A stretch of DNA of 64,000 nt from Chaetorhynchus papuensis (Eukaryota; Chordata; Aves; Passeriformes; Rhipiduridae): positions 70,092 to 134,091 of the forward strand of contig VWYX01000757.1 of NCBI GenBank assembly GCA_013396525.1, in the 5' to 3' direction. Positions 51,906-62,600 of this stretch are shown here, one piece after another; the first letter of the stretch is position 1; each line of letters begins with the position of its first letter. Under the pieces are notes generated by a model. That model had not been told where the DNA came from, did not search any database, and saw only the letters and a list, made by a program, of their open reading frames with translations. A program made the translations under genes and the position numbers.

Positions 51906-52604
51906 TAGAAAGGAAAATGTTCTGCAATGTCCCACTGGAAACACATGTACTATGATCCCCACAGAAGCATGGGTTTTTTCTGGGGATCCTCTTAATATTT
52001 TGTGAATTTTATCAGTCTCCCTACTGGCTGCTCTTGCTCATTATGCTGATGGCATTGGTTGAAAAATGATTTGAGAGGGTGCAGAGATCGCATATTCTCA
52101 CAGGATACTAAGCTTTGTGTGTAAATTTTATGTGAACAATTCTTATTGGCTATTTAAATTATTAGCAATTGCTACTGTTATCTACTAAGCTTTATGCAAG
52201 TCCAGGGACATGAGGGCATGAGCAGTTTTGACACAGGCATGCAGCACTGCAACAGGAGACAAAGAGAGGGAGGGTGTGGGTTTACAAAAATAGAAGTGAA
52301 AGGCATGCTGCAGCATTACAAGCGGTGGGCTACGGAGATGCACATGGAAGGAGGGGAGCCTTTGCCTTGCAAAGGTTAACACCACCTTCTTTACAGAGAT
52401 GTCTTACAGATGTAGTCATTAATATTTCCAAAGTACTCTTTAGTCCTCAGCAGTCTTACTTTAAAGATTAGGAATTGTAGATAAAGAATACTGATGCTAC
52501 TTTTACTCCACTAAAATAAAATTTAAAGGTCTATCTTGACATAAAAATCTATCCTGTAAGTGGGTTAAACAACTCCTTTAAAAGGTACTCTGAAAAGTGT
52601 AGAC
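51906..52604. other. Unassigned DNA before the SINE
   Basis: No recognised feature. Overlapping frames at 52185-52471 have no known motif. Confidence 0.45.
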
Positions 52605-52747
52605 ATGGAATGACAGAATATTCCCAGCTGGAAGAGACCCACAAGAATCATCAAGTCCAGCTCTTAAATGAATGGCCCATATGAGGATTGAACCTTGACC
52701 TTGATGTTACTAGCACCATGCTCTAACCAGCTGAGCTAATCTCAGGG
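52605..52747 (-). mobile_element. tRNA-Ile-derived SINE with CR1-like tail (TguSINE1-like)
   Basis: On the minus strand the element begins with a tRNA-Ile-like head (52747-52673): 'TTAGCTCAGCTGGTTAGAGC' is the D-arm/A-box, and 'GGTTCAATCC' is the T-arm/B-box. It continues into a tail (52672-52605) whose reverse complement holds the CR1 3' signature ('gatgattcttgtgggtctc', 'ttccagctggg'). This head-plus-CR1-tail layout is that of TguSINE1, mobilised in trans by CR1 and known from songbirds. The acceptor stem is mutated and nothing suggests a functional tRNA. Confidence 0.85.
52673..52747 (-). promoter_or_regulatory. Internal RNA polymerase III promoter of the SINE (A and B boxes)
   Basis: The tRNA-derived head retains recognisable A-box (in TAGCTCAGCTGGTTAGAG) and B-box (GGTTCAATCC) sequences. 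The B-box match to GGTTCGANTCC is slightly degraded, so activity is doubtful. Confidence 0.5.
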
Positions 52748-52964
52748 TTAAGAATTAGTTGGGTTTTTTTACAGCTGGGAATTTCTCCATTGAGTTTACT
52801 TCTTTCTCTTACTTATTTCAATTTATATCATTCCTGACTCTTCATACTTTCTTTGCATCTTCACCTTTTTACCCTTGTGTTTCTGAGAAACACTGACAGA
52901 TTAAATTTGGGGGCGGACCTTTGGAAGCCAAGGCAGTGACAGCTTCAAATTTGGTTCCAGCTAC

Positions 52965-53400
52965 AGAGACAGATGAGGTTGTTCAGTGCCTTATACTGCT
53001 GAGTTTTCAGTACCTCCAAGGGTGAAGATTCCATATCCCATCTGGACAGCCCATTCCAGTATTTGGCTGGCACCATCATGAAGATTACTTTCTTTATTTT
53101 TAAATAGAATTTCTCGTACTGCATCTTTTCTTTGCCTCCAAGTTTTTTGCTGTGAACCTCTGAAAAAAAATTTATCTGTGTTTTATATGAGGTTTCATTA
53201 TGTAGTAAAAGGAAACAAGCAGATGTCCTCTTAGCTCATGCTTCTTCAGGCTGACTAAACCCAGTTCTCTCAGATTTCCTGACATGCCATGTGCTCCAAC
53301 CCCCCTAGATGAAGCAGTAAATGTGCTGCTGCTGATAAAGATTCATTGTGAGACCCTGTAAAGCCCTGTCAAACTCCCTATGCACTTTTCCAGATCTTTA
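52965..53400 (-). mobile_element. Old CR1 LINE 3' region
   Basis: The plus-strand text is the reverse complement of CR1 3' UTR and end of ORF2: 'agtacctccaagggtg', 'cagcccattccagtatttgg', 'caggctgactaaacccagtt' and 'tgccatgtgctccaac'. It is strongly diverged, with A/T-rich insertions, so it is one of the oldest copies here. Confidence 0.8.
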
Positions 53401-53746
53401 TATGAAACAGTGTCTTTCAAGGCTGGTTGGTTCTTGGTTTTTCTAATTCTGTCTGACACATTGTGGAGATAGATGGCTTTTATCCAGAGATGTAATGGTG
53501 CCTTGCCATTTCCTAGGAAGACCGTGGAAGATTTGACTGTAATGTTTGTATATACCTTGAATTCCTGTATGCTATGGTTTTCTATCCTCCAGTTCTCCTT
53601 TTTGTGCCTTTTTTCTTTTTGTTTATTTGTTTGTTTAAATCTAGCTAGGGGTTTAGCTAGATAGACATTTCTATTTATGTCTGTGTCCTAGGTGGCCTAG
53701 GTGACCCAAAAATATGTATTTCATATTTTTTCTACATCATCCAGTC

Positions 53747-54672
53747 TGTTTTACTGTCCCTTAAGGACTCAGGGCCAGAAGAAGAACTGGAATGTTTTAC
53801 CCTGGTTCATGTGAAGGAGGAGGTGTGGCGTCTCTTTAAAAATAGGGAACCAACATGTGGCAAGCTCTTTTGTTCTCTCTGGGCTTCCAAGGGGGTTGCT
53901 TTCGGCAGGTCTCCCAGTGACAACTTGAGAAGCTGAGGTGGCACAAGGCAGAAGCTCCTCTGTTCTCCCCAGGCTTCGGAGAATTTTGCAATGCCTTCAC
54001 TGCTGCTGCTACCTGCCCTTTATTGGGGTGGTGAGGAGGAACCCACTTCACCAGTTCCAGCTGCTGCCCACAGCCTCTGCACCACACTGGGAACTTGGAC
54101 CCTCTCTCTGCAACTTCCAGCTGTTGAGGGGGGTCGGTGCTACAACATCTGGGAAGATTCTTCCAGAGTCCTGGCAGCATTGACTCATTTTGGACAAAAA
54201 ATAGTTCTTCCATGTTTTTGTTTTGTCCATGTTCCACATTGGTTGTTGTTTGAGGGAAGAGGGAGTTCTGGAACCTCAGAGGCTCAGTTGCTGTGCTGTT
54301 TTCCTTCATTCTTTCTCTCAGCCACATGGTCCAGACTACGGGGCTTCCCTGCCATCCTGTGTTTGTCCTCTGGGCCACATAGGCTGCTGTGCTGGCCACC
54401 ATCTTGGGAGTATGGAGGGGACTTCCCAGCCATCTTTTGGCATCTTTTGGTTTTCTTTGTTCCCAGGGGACCATGTGTCTCAGCACCTTTGTGTCTAGTG
54501 GTTTTTTGCAGTCATCTTGGTCGTTGCTATTTTCTTTTTAGTAAACCATTATTTTTATCACGTATATCTTCTCACATCTGTCTGTCCTTATTGGTGAAAA
54601 GGGAGTGGTTAAAACTAAAAAGGAGGTAACTCATTTTAGTCTCCACCCTGTATAATTGTTTTAAACTAAGAC
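53747..54672 (+). mobile_element. Plus-strand ERV LTR, about 925 bp
   Basis: Starts TGTTTTACTG and ends at TTTTAAACTAAGACA, giving inverted ends TGTTTTA/TGTCTTA. CAGTC (extending to CAGTCTG) occurs on both sides (53742 and 54672), so the exact right end is ambiguous by a base or two. A TATA-like TTTAAAAATA lies at 53835-53844 and an AGTAAA polyadenylation variant at 54540-54545. The text (AGTAAAC...TTATTGGTG...GGAGGTAACTC) is of the avian ERV LTR type. The two longest frames of the window, 53836-54486 (minus, 216 codons) and 53991-54629 (plus, 212 codons), lie inside it and overlap each other antiparallel. I see no domain in either. Confidence 0.7.
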
Positions 54673-55344
54673 AGTCTGCTATTCATCTGCTGCTTTTCTA
54701 CCATCTCCCTTTGCTGAGTGTCTTGTGTATAAGCCAGTTTTTACCATATGAGAACAAAATGTACGTGTTGCAAAAAAGGCATAAAGACACAAGGATGACT
54801 AGGAGTTTTTTATCTCAGTCTTTTCCTGGGTTGCTGACCATCTTGCTCTAAGCTTAACGTAATATTTTATCAAATCTCCCTGCTTAACTGGAGCTATGTG
54901 CTTGACCAATGATATGGGACCTATTTTAACACCTAAAATTTCAGACAAATCTTTGATTAATGGAGCTGTAAATAGCAATTTGATCTAAACCAATGTCCTG
55001 AACTGCCATATCCTTCAGTTGTTCCACTGGTTATACCCAGCTTGCCTGATGATGCCTTTCTGCTGATTACCTTAAACTTTGTAGTGAATATATCTGAAAT
55101 AACTTTCTTACTATAAAAGACAATCCTGTGCAAACAGTTTGTGCATTAAAACTTTTATTTTTTTCTAATGTCATTCCCTGATTCAAGGCCAAGGTCCAAG
55201 GACCTTGCAGGCTTGGTAGTTGTCTGTTCTGACCTTTTTCATTTGCATTTCTGAGGAATGTGGGGCTGCACAATTCTCTTTTTCTAGTCACACACTCCCA
55301 ATGTCCCCTGGTTAACACCAGGGCTGAGTGTGTCTTTCAAATGT
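54673..55344. other. DNA between two LTRs, nothing recognised
   Basis: No recognisable retroviral gene or primer-binding site lies between the LTRs at 53747-54672 and 55345-55971. Those LTRs are of different sequence, so they are not the two ends of one provirus. Confidence 0.5.
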
Positions 55345-55971
55345 TGTCTTGGCGTGATTTTATAATAATATCATAATAATATCTGCTTTATGCCCAGAAA
55401 TGGGTCCCATAGCTTTAAGCTGGGATGAGGAGTGGGGGGAAAGAAGCCAGGCGAATTCTTCAGTACTGTTTGTGTTCAAGGACTCACACATGCTCCCCCA
55501 CATTCTCACCGCTGCAGAGCCAAGGGACACCTTCCTGCTTTTAACCAGCCTGTTAGCTGAGGCAAGAAATTTTCCCATTTTGGCATACCGAATTCCTCCG
55601 GAACTTCTTCCTCTTTTTCGGGAACTGTTCAGCCCAGCTGTGATCCGAGAACCAGATCATCAGACCCCATGGACTGGCAGGGACGCTGCAGGGATGCCAC
55701 ATCCCAGGCTCAAACATTGGGAGGGGCCGAGCCTGCTACAGAAAAGAACTCTGAATCCACCAGCTTTCTCCACATCGAGGAGGTTTATTATCTGACATTA
55801 CCCATTTGTTTCCTGTGCCTTGCCAGCACTCTGCTAGTTAAATAAATAGGTTTTTTTCACTTTCATCTAAGAAATTCCTTTTATATTGGTGGGGGAGGGA
55901 CTGCTGAAACCTGTCTTCTGGGGAGGAGTCTTCCAGAGCATTTCCCCCTAAACTTGTCTCAAATCGAGACA
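55345..55971 (+). mobile_element. Plus-strand solo LTR, 627 bp
   Basis: Starts TGTCTTGGCG and ends AATCGAGACA, so TGTCT/AGACA form inverted termini. The flanks are AATGT (55340-55344) and AATGG (55972-55976), a 5-bp target duplication with one mismatch. AATAAA is at 55841-55846, about 125 bp before the end. No gag, pol or env is seen. The 131-codon frame 55400-55795 lies within U3 and is not a gene. Other LTR copies with this TGTCTTGG...CGAGACA design occur in passerines, from memory. Confidence 0.8.
55841..55846 (+). terminator. LTR polyadenylation signal AATAAA
   Basis: AATAAA followed by a T-rich stretch inside the LTR, in the expected R/U5 position. It supports plus orientation. Confidence 0.55.
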
Positions 55972-55976
55972 AATGG

Positions 55977-57589
55977 TGTGAAAGTTTGCTCCAGGAAAGA
56001 TTTGATCCTCAGGATATGACCTGTAGTGTTTCCCTTTCCATTTACATCAGTTATACAAATCCTTCTGATCAATCACAGAGCTTTCAGTGAATCCATGAGA
56101 CGAGTAAAATTGAGTTACTTGGTTTTTACCATTTTTTGCTAACACTATTAATAGACTATAGAATAACCTTATTTCACGGGGCTCCAATTCTACAGGGTCC
56201 TTCCTCTCACTCTCTTTATAATGCAGTAACTTTGCATGCTTGTCAAATTTTGTGAAAATCAAATTCAAGAGCAGAGGAATTTGGGAGTAAGCATCAATAG
56301 GAACCATAGTAAGGGCCTCTTATACCCATAAAAATGTAATTTTAAGACAGATGGAGAGACTTGGAAAAGCATGTTGTGCTACAGATTTCTCTATTGATTT
56401 TTTCCCAGTTACACGAGTATCACAGCTAATTCTGTTTAAAATTCTGTATTTACACCCTGGATTATTTGGTTGGTTTTTTGTTTTGTTTTGGGTGGGTTTT
56501 TTTGGGTTTTTTGGGTTTATTTTTGTAAAATCCATGATAAACATCCTTATTATAACTATTAGGAGATGACTTTTAAAATTTTTGTACAAGTCTCTCTACC
56601 AGTATGTTGATTTATATATTAACACTACATTCTTCAAATGATTTTGCTCCTTTTTTTTAAATGCGGTAATTGTCTGACAGAGCATATATAAAATAATCAC
56701 TTAATCAGCAATGATAAAGCCTGCATAAAGTAATGACATTAAATCCAAAATACTCTCTTTTAGTGAAGCTTAGATGGGTATCTCCCCAAAGTTGTCTCTT
56801 CTAGACAGGGGAATTGAGTTACTAAGGAAAATATCCTTTGCTTCAGTAGAGTTTCATGGATGAGCTTTGGCTACTAAACAAACTTCTACCCAGAAACTTA
56901 CCCACTTCCCCTCCTTCATGGGAAGGAAGGACGAAATAGGGAAAAAAAAGGAATGAAAATATTTGTGGGTCAAGATAAATACAAGAATTTGCTTGTCATA
57001 TGTGTTGTCGACAAAACAGACATGAACTTGGGAAAACTAATTTTTTTTTTGCACATAACCACTTAAGTGAGTACAAAGTTGGTAAAAAACCATAAAAAGC
57101 TGGGCGTGTGTAGTGAGCCAACAAGGTTTAAATTAGGAGTTCTCATCCATCTGTTAGCTGTAGAAGAAACTTATACACCTCAAGAAGGTAACGTAATTCA
57201 CTAAACTAGTTGCAGTCTGTCTATTCCCTGAAAGCACAGAGAATATATAAAAAATGCAAATGTTCTTCATTGACTTTAGATAAGTGTTTATTGAATATCT
57301 GGCAGCTAACTTTTTCTTAATAACACAGTGGTCAGAACAGAAAGGAAATGAAATATATCAAAGATTTTTAGCCAGTTTCCATTACTCCGTGCCTTGAACC
57401 CATGTTTTTCATAACCTTCTTGTGCACATTAATCATAAATCCTATCCTTATGAAAGTGAAGTTCTTGATTGAGCAGAAAAATAAGACAGCTAAGGAGATG
57501 ATACAATTTTGGCAATTTGGGTGCTTCCTTGGGGAAAAAAATATATATATTAATACATTTACATTACTAGATTAAACAGTTCTATAAGG
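55977..57589. other. Unassigned AT-rich DNA
   Basis: No gene or interspersed repeat is recognised. It contains the G/T-rich tract with a quadruplex motif at 56490-56515. The frames 56047-56307 and 56320-56589 are of low complexity or unfamiliar. Confidence 0.5.
56490..56515 (+). other. G-quadruplex motif in a G/T-rich tract
   Basis: Four GGG runs at 56490-56492, 56494-56496, 56504-56506 and 56513-56515 are separated by loops of 1, 7 and 6 bases. This fits the usual G3N1-7 quadruplex rule. It lies within a longer G/T-only stretch (about 56467-56525). Confidence 0.7.
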
Positions 57590-57835
57590 ATGAAGGCTGG
57601 ACTCCATTAAGGGGAGTATCTTTCATATAATGAGAGGCTGAGCAAGCTGGGAGGGTTCAACTTAGAGAGAGACTACTAAAGGGAAATTCCATCCACACAT
57701 ATCAATACGTAATGGAGTGTAGAAAAGAAATGGCACTGAGGGTCTTTTCAGTGGTGCCCAGTGAGAGAACAAGAGGCAATAGCCACAAATTGAAATACAG
57801 GAAAGCTCCTCTGAACACAGGAAAAAAAGAGAAAA
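57590..57835 (+). mobile_element. CR1 LINE fragment (end of ORF2/3' region)
   Basis: Contains CR1 text such as 'atgagaggctgagcaagctg', 'gtcttttcagtggtgcccag' and 'gagaacaagaggcaatagcc'. It is truncated on both sides and abuts a CR1 piece of opposite orientation at about 57840. Confidence 0.85.
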
Positions 57836-57839
57836 ATTA

Positions 57840-58795
57840 CTTGCCTCTTGCTATTAACATACTTTAAAAAGTTCTTCTGGTTGCCTGACACAACACTAAC
57901 CAGTTTCAACTCTAATTATCTTCGGCCTTTCATGTCTGCTCCCTGTATATATCAACCACAGTTGTATTATCTTCCCATGAAGTTCAGCTTCACTTCCAGA
58001 GATCATGCAACTTCATTTTCCTCTTGACCTCCATGAGGAGTTTCCTGTTGAGCCAAGCTGGTCTTCTGCCCCAATTGCTTGACTTAAGACACAGTGAAAT
58101 TGTCTGCTCCCATGGTTCTAAGAAGTATTTCCTGAAGACTGACCAGCACTCATGGACTCCTAAGCCCTCAAAAACAAAATCCCAGGGTACTCTAATGAAT
58201 TTGATCATTTCATGATCACCATGGCCAAGACAGCCATCTACCATCACATTCCGCTTGAGTCCTTCTCTATTTACAAATAACATTTCCTAAAAAATTTATT
58301 TCCTGTTTGAATCACTGGGTACTTTTGACAAGAAGTTATATTTTACAAACTTACAGAATTTCCAAGGCTGGCTTTTCAAAGAAGCATGATATTCCTGGTT
58401 ATGTCTGGAAATTTGAAATCTTTCTGAAGAACAAGCACCACTGATCCAGAGATTTCTCCTAATTGCCTGTAGAAAAATTCAACAGTGCTTACACTTTGGC
58501 TGGGCTCTCTGTAGTGGACACCCTCTAAAATTGTCCTTTGCTTCCCATTTCCCTAAGGTATGCCCAGAGGCTCCCAAACACATAATCACTAACTATAATG
58601 TCTGTACAATCAAACCTCTCCACTAAGGACATTGTGAGACTTGCACCTCACCTGTTCTGTCTATCCTGCCTGAGAAGATGATAGACCCCCTCCATCCCAG
58701 CACTCTAGTCATGGGACTCATTCCACCAAGTCTCCCTAATACCAATGACATCAGCTCTGGAAGCTGGCCAACGCTTCCAGTTCATTCTGTCCATA
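57840..58795 (-). mobile_element. CR1 LINE endonuclease region fragment
   Basis: Read on the minus strand from 58795 down, the translation follows the CR1 ORF2 endonuclease domain: 'DVIGIRETWWNESHD', then 'FYRQLGEISGS', a degraded DFNLPD box (read as DFKFPD), then 'FVNREGL' and 'GHGDHEMI', and finally text leading towards the RT ('NQKNFLKYVNSKRQ'). Frameshifts and stops interrupt it. This is a comparatively rare 5' part of CR1, since most copies keep only the 3' end. Confidence 0.85.
57990..58283 (-). pseudogene. CR1 endonuclease C-terminal fragment (ORF2 remnant)
   Basis: A 97-codon frame with FVNREGL (residues 3-9), GHGDHEMI (residues 20-27) and GRRPAWLNR (residues 72-80). In CR1 the GHSDHEM box is the end of the APE-type endonuclease and carries its catalytic Asp-His pair. 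Here the pair (D23, H24) is kept but the preceding Ser is Gly. The stretch between that box and RVPW (residues 31-34) looks shorter than in intact CR1, suggesting an internal deletion. Not a host gene. Confidence 0.88.
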
Positions 58796-58814
58796 GATTT
58801 TTAGTATAAAGCAC

Positions 58815-58995
58815 AAATTCTAGTTTAGGTGAGAAAGGACACCTTGAGATCGTCTAGTTCAACTTCACTGCTTAAACAGGGTCATGTAGAGCAGGTTGTC
58901 CAGGACTGTGTCCAGTTGGGTTTTGAACACCTCCAGAGATGGAAACTCCTAAACTTCTCTGGGCAACCGGTAGTCTGATCACCCTTAAAAATAGA
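58815..58995 (-). mobile_element. CR1 LINE 3' UTR fragment
   Basis: The plus-strand text is the reverse complement of a CR1 3' end: 'gagatcgtctagttcaact', 'gtagagcaggttgtccagg', 'gggttttgaacacctccaga' and 'ctctgggcaaccggtag'. Its 3' end faces the 5' edge of the endonuclease fragment at 58795, so these are two separate minus-strand insertions lying head to tail. Confidence 0.88.
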
Positions 58996-59029
58996 TTGAA
59001 CTATTGAACAATAATTAATAGGTTGAAAT

Positions 59030-59115
59030 TTAAAAAGTCCAAATGCTGGATTCTGCATCTAGAATGGAGCAACATCAGGCACAAGTATAAAAGAGGAGAG
59101 GAATGGCTGGACCAT
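59030..59115 (+). mobile_element. Short CR1 ORF2 fragment
   Basis: Text like 'atgctggattctgcatctag' and 'atggagcaacatcaggcac' corresponds to the part of CR1 ORF2 just downstream of the FADD box. It covers only about 85 bases. Confidence 0.6.
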
Positions 59116-59205
59116 TAAAAAAGGTTGACCATCTGAAACACATGCATACATTTTGAAATATTCATACATGAAGTTGTAGGAAATACCCAGAGAGACATGA
59201 CCTAT

Positions 59206-59636
59206 TGTTCTGGTTTTGTCCAGGACAGGGTTAAATTTTGCAGCAGCCAGGAGGGGCATGGCCACAATGGTGGGCTTATTTGATACCACCTCATGCCATG
59301 CACAGGGAGGATGAAGGGGACTTGAGTTTTTTCTGGTTTGCCAAAGTGTGCAGTTGGGTAGCACAGAGTCCTTTGTGGGGAGTAATAGTGCGTGAATCAC
59401 TCACTTATATTGTACATTTTAAGCACTGTTATTCGTATTGTTCAGTTTCTTATTTTGCTGCTATTTCTAGTAAATTGCTTTTGTCTCCATCTGTGATATT
59501 TACCTCTTTGTACCTCCCATTCTCCTCTCCATCCTACTGCAGGGGGAGGGGAGGGGGAGAAGAGAGTGTGCGGCATATCGCTGGGGTGTTTCAGTGGGAA
59601 CGCTAAGCTGGGGAAAATCATGCCTAAACCACAACA
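59206..59636 (+). mobile_element. Solo LTR, 431 bp, exact CCTAT target duplication
   Basis: Starts TGTTCTGGTTTTGTCC and ends CTAAACCACAACA, with TG...CA termini. CCTAT flanks it exactly at 59201-59205 and 59637-59641. Opening words (GTCCAGGACAGGGTTAA), an AGTAAA signal at 59469-59474 and the G-rich AGGGGGAGGGG block near 59541-59558 are typical of a widespread avian ERVL-type LTR. No internal region remains. The frames at 59059-59400 and 59238-59606 are by-products. Confidence 0.92.
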
Positions 59637-59641
59637 CCTAT

Positions 59642-62600
59642 CCTCATCCAGATACTCATACGAGAGCTGGAGTCTTCTCTCTGGTGCTGAATGTGGTGCC
59701 TAAACAAACTAATTTTAGTATAGTCTTGTTCAGAAGGAAAAGACTCATTTACTTCCAATTCAAATAAGTTGTAGACAAATTTAGAAGAAAGAGCAAGGTG
59801 TATGCAACGATATTATTTATCAGCAAAACTTAATTTCTTTGGGAGCCTCAAACGTGCAAGTTTTGTAAGCAACTCACACAGCATATCATTTTTTTCCTCA
59901 CTAATATACAAAGGTATCATAAAAACCCAAGAGATTAATTCTGTATGTAGGTGTTTGTGAACAGAAATTCTAGGACACCAAGTAAATTTTTCTGTATTGG
60001 AGTTAATATATAGATCAGCATACTTAGCTGATGTAAGGTCGAGGTAGAGTAGAGGCGAGATTGTGAAAGCCTGGGCTTGAATTCATTTGTATCATTACCA
60101 ACTGTTGCTAAAATCTGTGGAAGGTCTTACCAAAACCTCCTCATGATCACAAATGCAACAGAGAAATAGCAAAGCTTTGAATGCTTTTAATTTTGGCAAA
60201 AAAACAGGATTATGTAAGTAGACAAGCAGTGTTTATAAGTCTCATCAGAAAAAAAAATTCCCAAACTGAACCCAAATCCCTGAATAGTTGATACATCCCT
60301 TTTGGACATGGACTTGCTATCTATCTAACACCTGTCTGTAAGATATCTTTTTCTTTCGGATAAAATTTCATTTGAAATGTCTATTGAAATGATTAAAAAT
60401 GAAGCCAGTGACACAAAACTTAATGCATATTTGCATTTCTTGTTTTCATCTTACCCAGAGGGCAGGTTTAATATAAGCAGACAATGCAAACAGAGGTATT
60501 CAAACGAGTCTGTATCATAAAGATGTATGGGGTTTCTCAGAGATCTCCCTCGGTAAAGTCTCTTTCTTGGATCTAATTGGAATTCAACAAACATAAGTTA
60601 TTATTTTATTTTGAAGAAACTAACAACTGAAGGGGAAAAAAAATCAATAGAGATTTCTGATCAACAAGAAAATGGGCAATTGTCATACTATTTGATTTTA
60701 AATTAAAGCTTTCATCTTTAAAGGATTTGTTGAACTGTAGAAAACACATATGGATTACAGGGAATTAATTTATGGAAAATGCAATGTCTGAAGCCTCTTC
60801 ATTATTTTTACACTTTCCAGAAGTTTCTATCAGCTGTACTCTTTCTATGTTAGGGTAGGCAGCAATGGCCAGAAGGCTCTGTGGAACACTGTCATAAATA
60901 AAAGTGTTATGACTCAGAAGTATTAGAAAATACATTGAACCAAACATATTTGGTTTGGGAAATCTGTATTTAGTCATCTGCAATTGTCTCTATGTCACTA
61001 TTGCAAGTCTTGTACTGACATCCGTCAATTTTATCGTATTAAGACTTCAATTTCATGATCTATATATTCTCTTACAACACAGTAAAAGATTATAAGGAAG
61101 GCTACAGTCTGAACTGTTGCAACCTTCATAAGCTTATAACTTTTTGTGAAAGGATCTCAAATAAGGACTTTTAACAATTGCAGTTAGTATTTCTTGTTAG
61201 TGGGAAATGCAATAGGAAAATCATCTCTGATAACAAAGTAGAAAATTAGGTTAGAGGTAGAATACTCACTTAGACAAGCAGATAAGTGATTTCTAATGCA
61301 GAACAAAGTATATTTTCTTAAGTGTAGAAGAAAGATACTTCAGTCACTCTCTAAAACTTCACTGTTGGTATGCAACCAAGATGCAAATTTTTTTTTTGTG
61401 AGATTTAGCCTGTACATTAGCGCAAAGAAAACAGAAAGCAGTATGATATGACTGTTAGTTCTAACCTAATACTTACTTCAGCCTGATTGAAAAAAAAAAT
61501 AGGTCTAGCTGGTTAAAATTAGAAAATAATTTTAAAATATTGCATATATTCTTTTCCTACTCATATCAATAGAAAAATTATTGTTGATTTCAAGAGGACA
61601 AGATTTTTTGCCGTCAAATTTACACACCATATGGAAAAAGCATAGCTGACAACATTGCTGGTTTTTTTTCAATTCCTGAAAATCTGAAAACTACAGAAAA
61701 TAATAGTTTTCTAAGCAAAATATCATGTTAAGATGAGAATATGAAATTTATATATTCTAAAGTGTGTTTATGTACCTATGTTAAGATAGTCTACTAGGGC
61801 AAATTTTAGGTTCATATCTCAAAGTTTCATAGAAACATATAATATCTGTTCTTAAGGTAATATGCTCATTTCAATTTTATTAAAAGGTCAGTAACTGCAT
61901 TTTCTTTGTCAAACTGACTATTGTTTTTCAAGTAGTCATGGAAAATAGAATATTCTCTTTGTCAGAGATTACATTACCAGTATAGTTTTAAAATAATGAG
62001 AATCCTTCTGCTGCAAACAGAGCAATTTGATGAAATAGACTTCCATATCAACATTCCTTTTACACCACAAAAGGAAAGGGCTTTTTTTTGTGTAAGTGTT
62101 TTCAGAAGATGAAACTCAGTCCTACAGGTGCTGTTGATTTAATCACACTGTTACTTTTTTCAGATGATTAAGTGAAATTCCCCCACAGGTGAAGTCATCC
62201 AAACAACAATTGCAAAGCATGTGATCCAGGTGGCCAATTACAGGCTCAAATGTTAAATCATGAATCTCATGGCAAAAATATAACCACAGTGAGCACTTTG
62301 TTATCAAGCCATGTACTGGTATAAGTTAGATTCAATAACTCTGCACAGCAAATCAATCTCCAAATAATCAGTTCTGTTTCTCTGTGAAAATAAGTAAGTA
62401 GATGAAGAACTGAAATTGTGGGGTAATAATTGGTATTAGGATTTGAAAACAAGGATTATACTGAAAGTGTAATAGAATCTTATCTATAAATGCATAAACG
62501 GAATTTATTTAATATGTTGATACTGCTAAGATTAAAATATGGATTTATACAACACTTGATTTTTCATTTCATGAAACAATAATTTCTTAAGAAATAGGCT

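Noticed and set aside
51684..51908. Frames across the A/C tract
   Set aside because: Lys/Asn/Thr/Pro-only (plus) and Phe/Leu/Val/Trp-only (minus) products simply reflect the base composition.
52673..52747. Functional tRNA-Ile gene on the minus strand
   Set aside because: The acceptor stem is mutated, the B box is degraded, and the head continues directly into a CR1-like tail, so it is a SINE copy.
53836..54629. Two long open frames as host genes
   Set aside because: They overlap antiparallel inside an LTR-like element, have no recognisable domain, and the segment is GC-richer than the rest, which lengthens chance frames.
55400..55795. 131-codon plus-strand frame as a gene
   Set aside because: It lies within the U3 part of a solo LTR bounded by TG...CA and a target duplication.
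53747..55971. The two plus-strand LTRs as the ends of one provirus
   Set aside because: Their sequences and termini differ, each has its own flanking repeat, and no gag, pol or env text lies between them.
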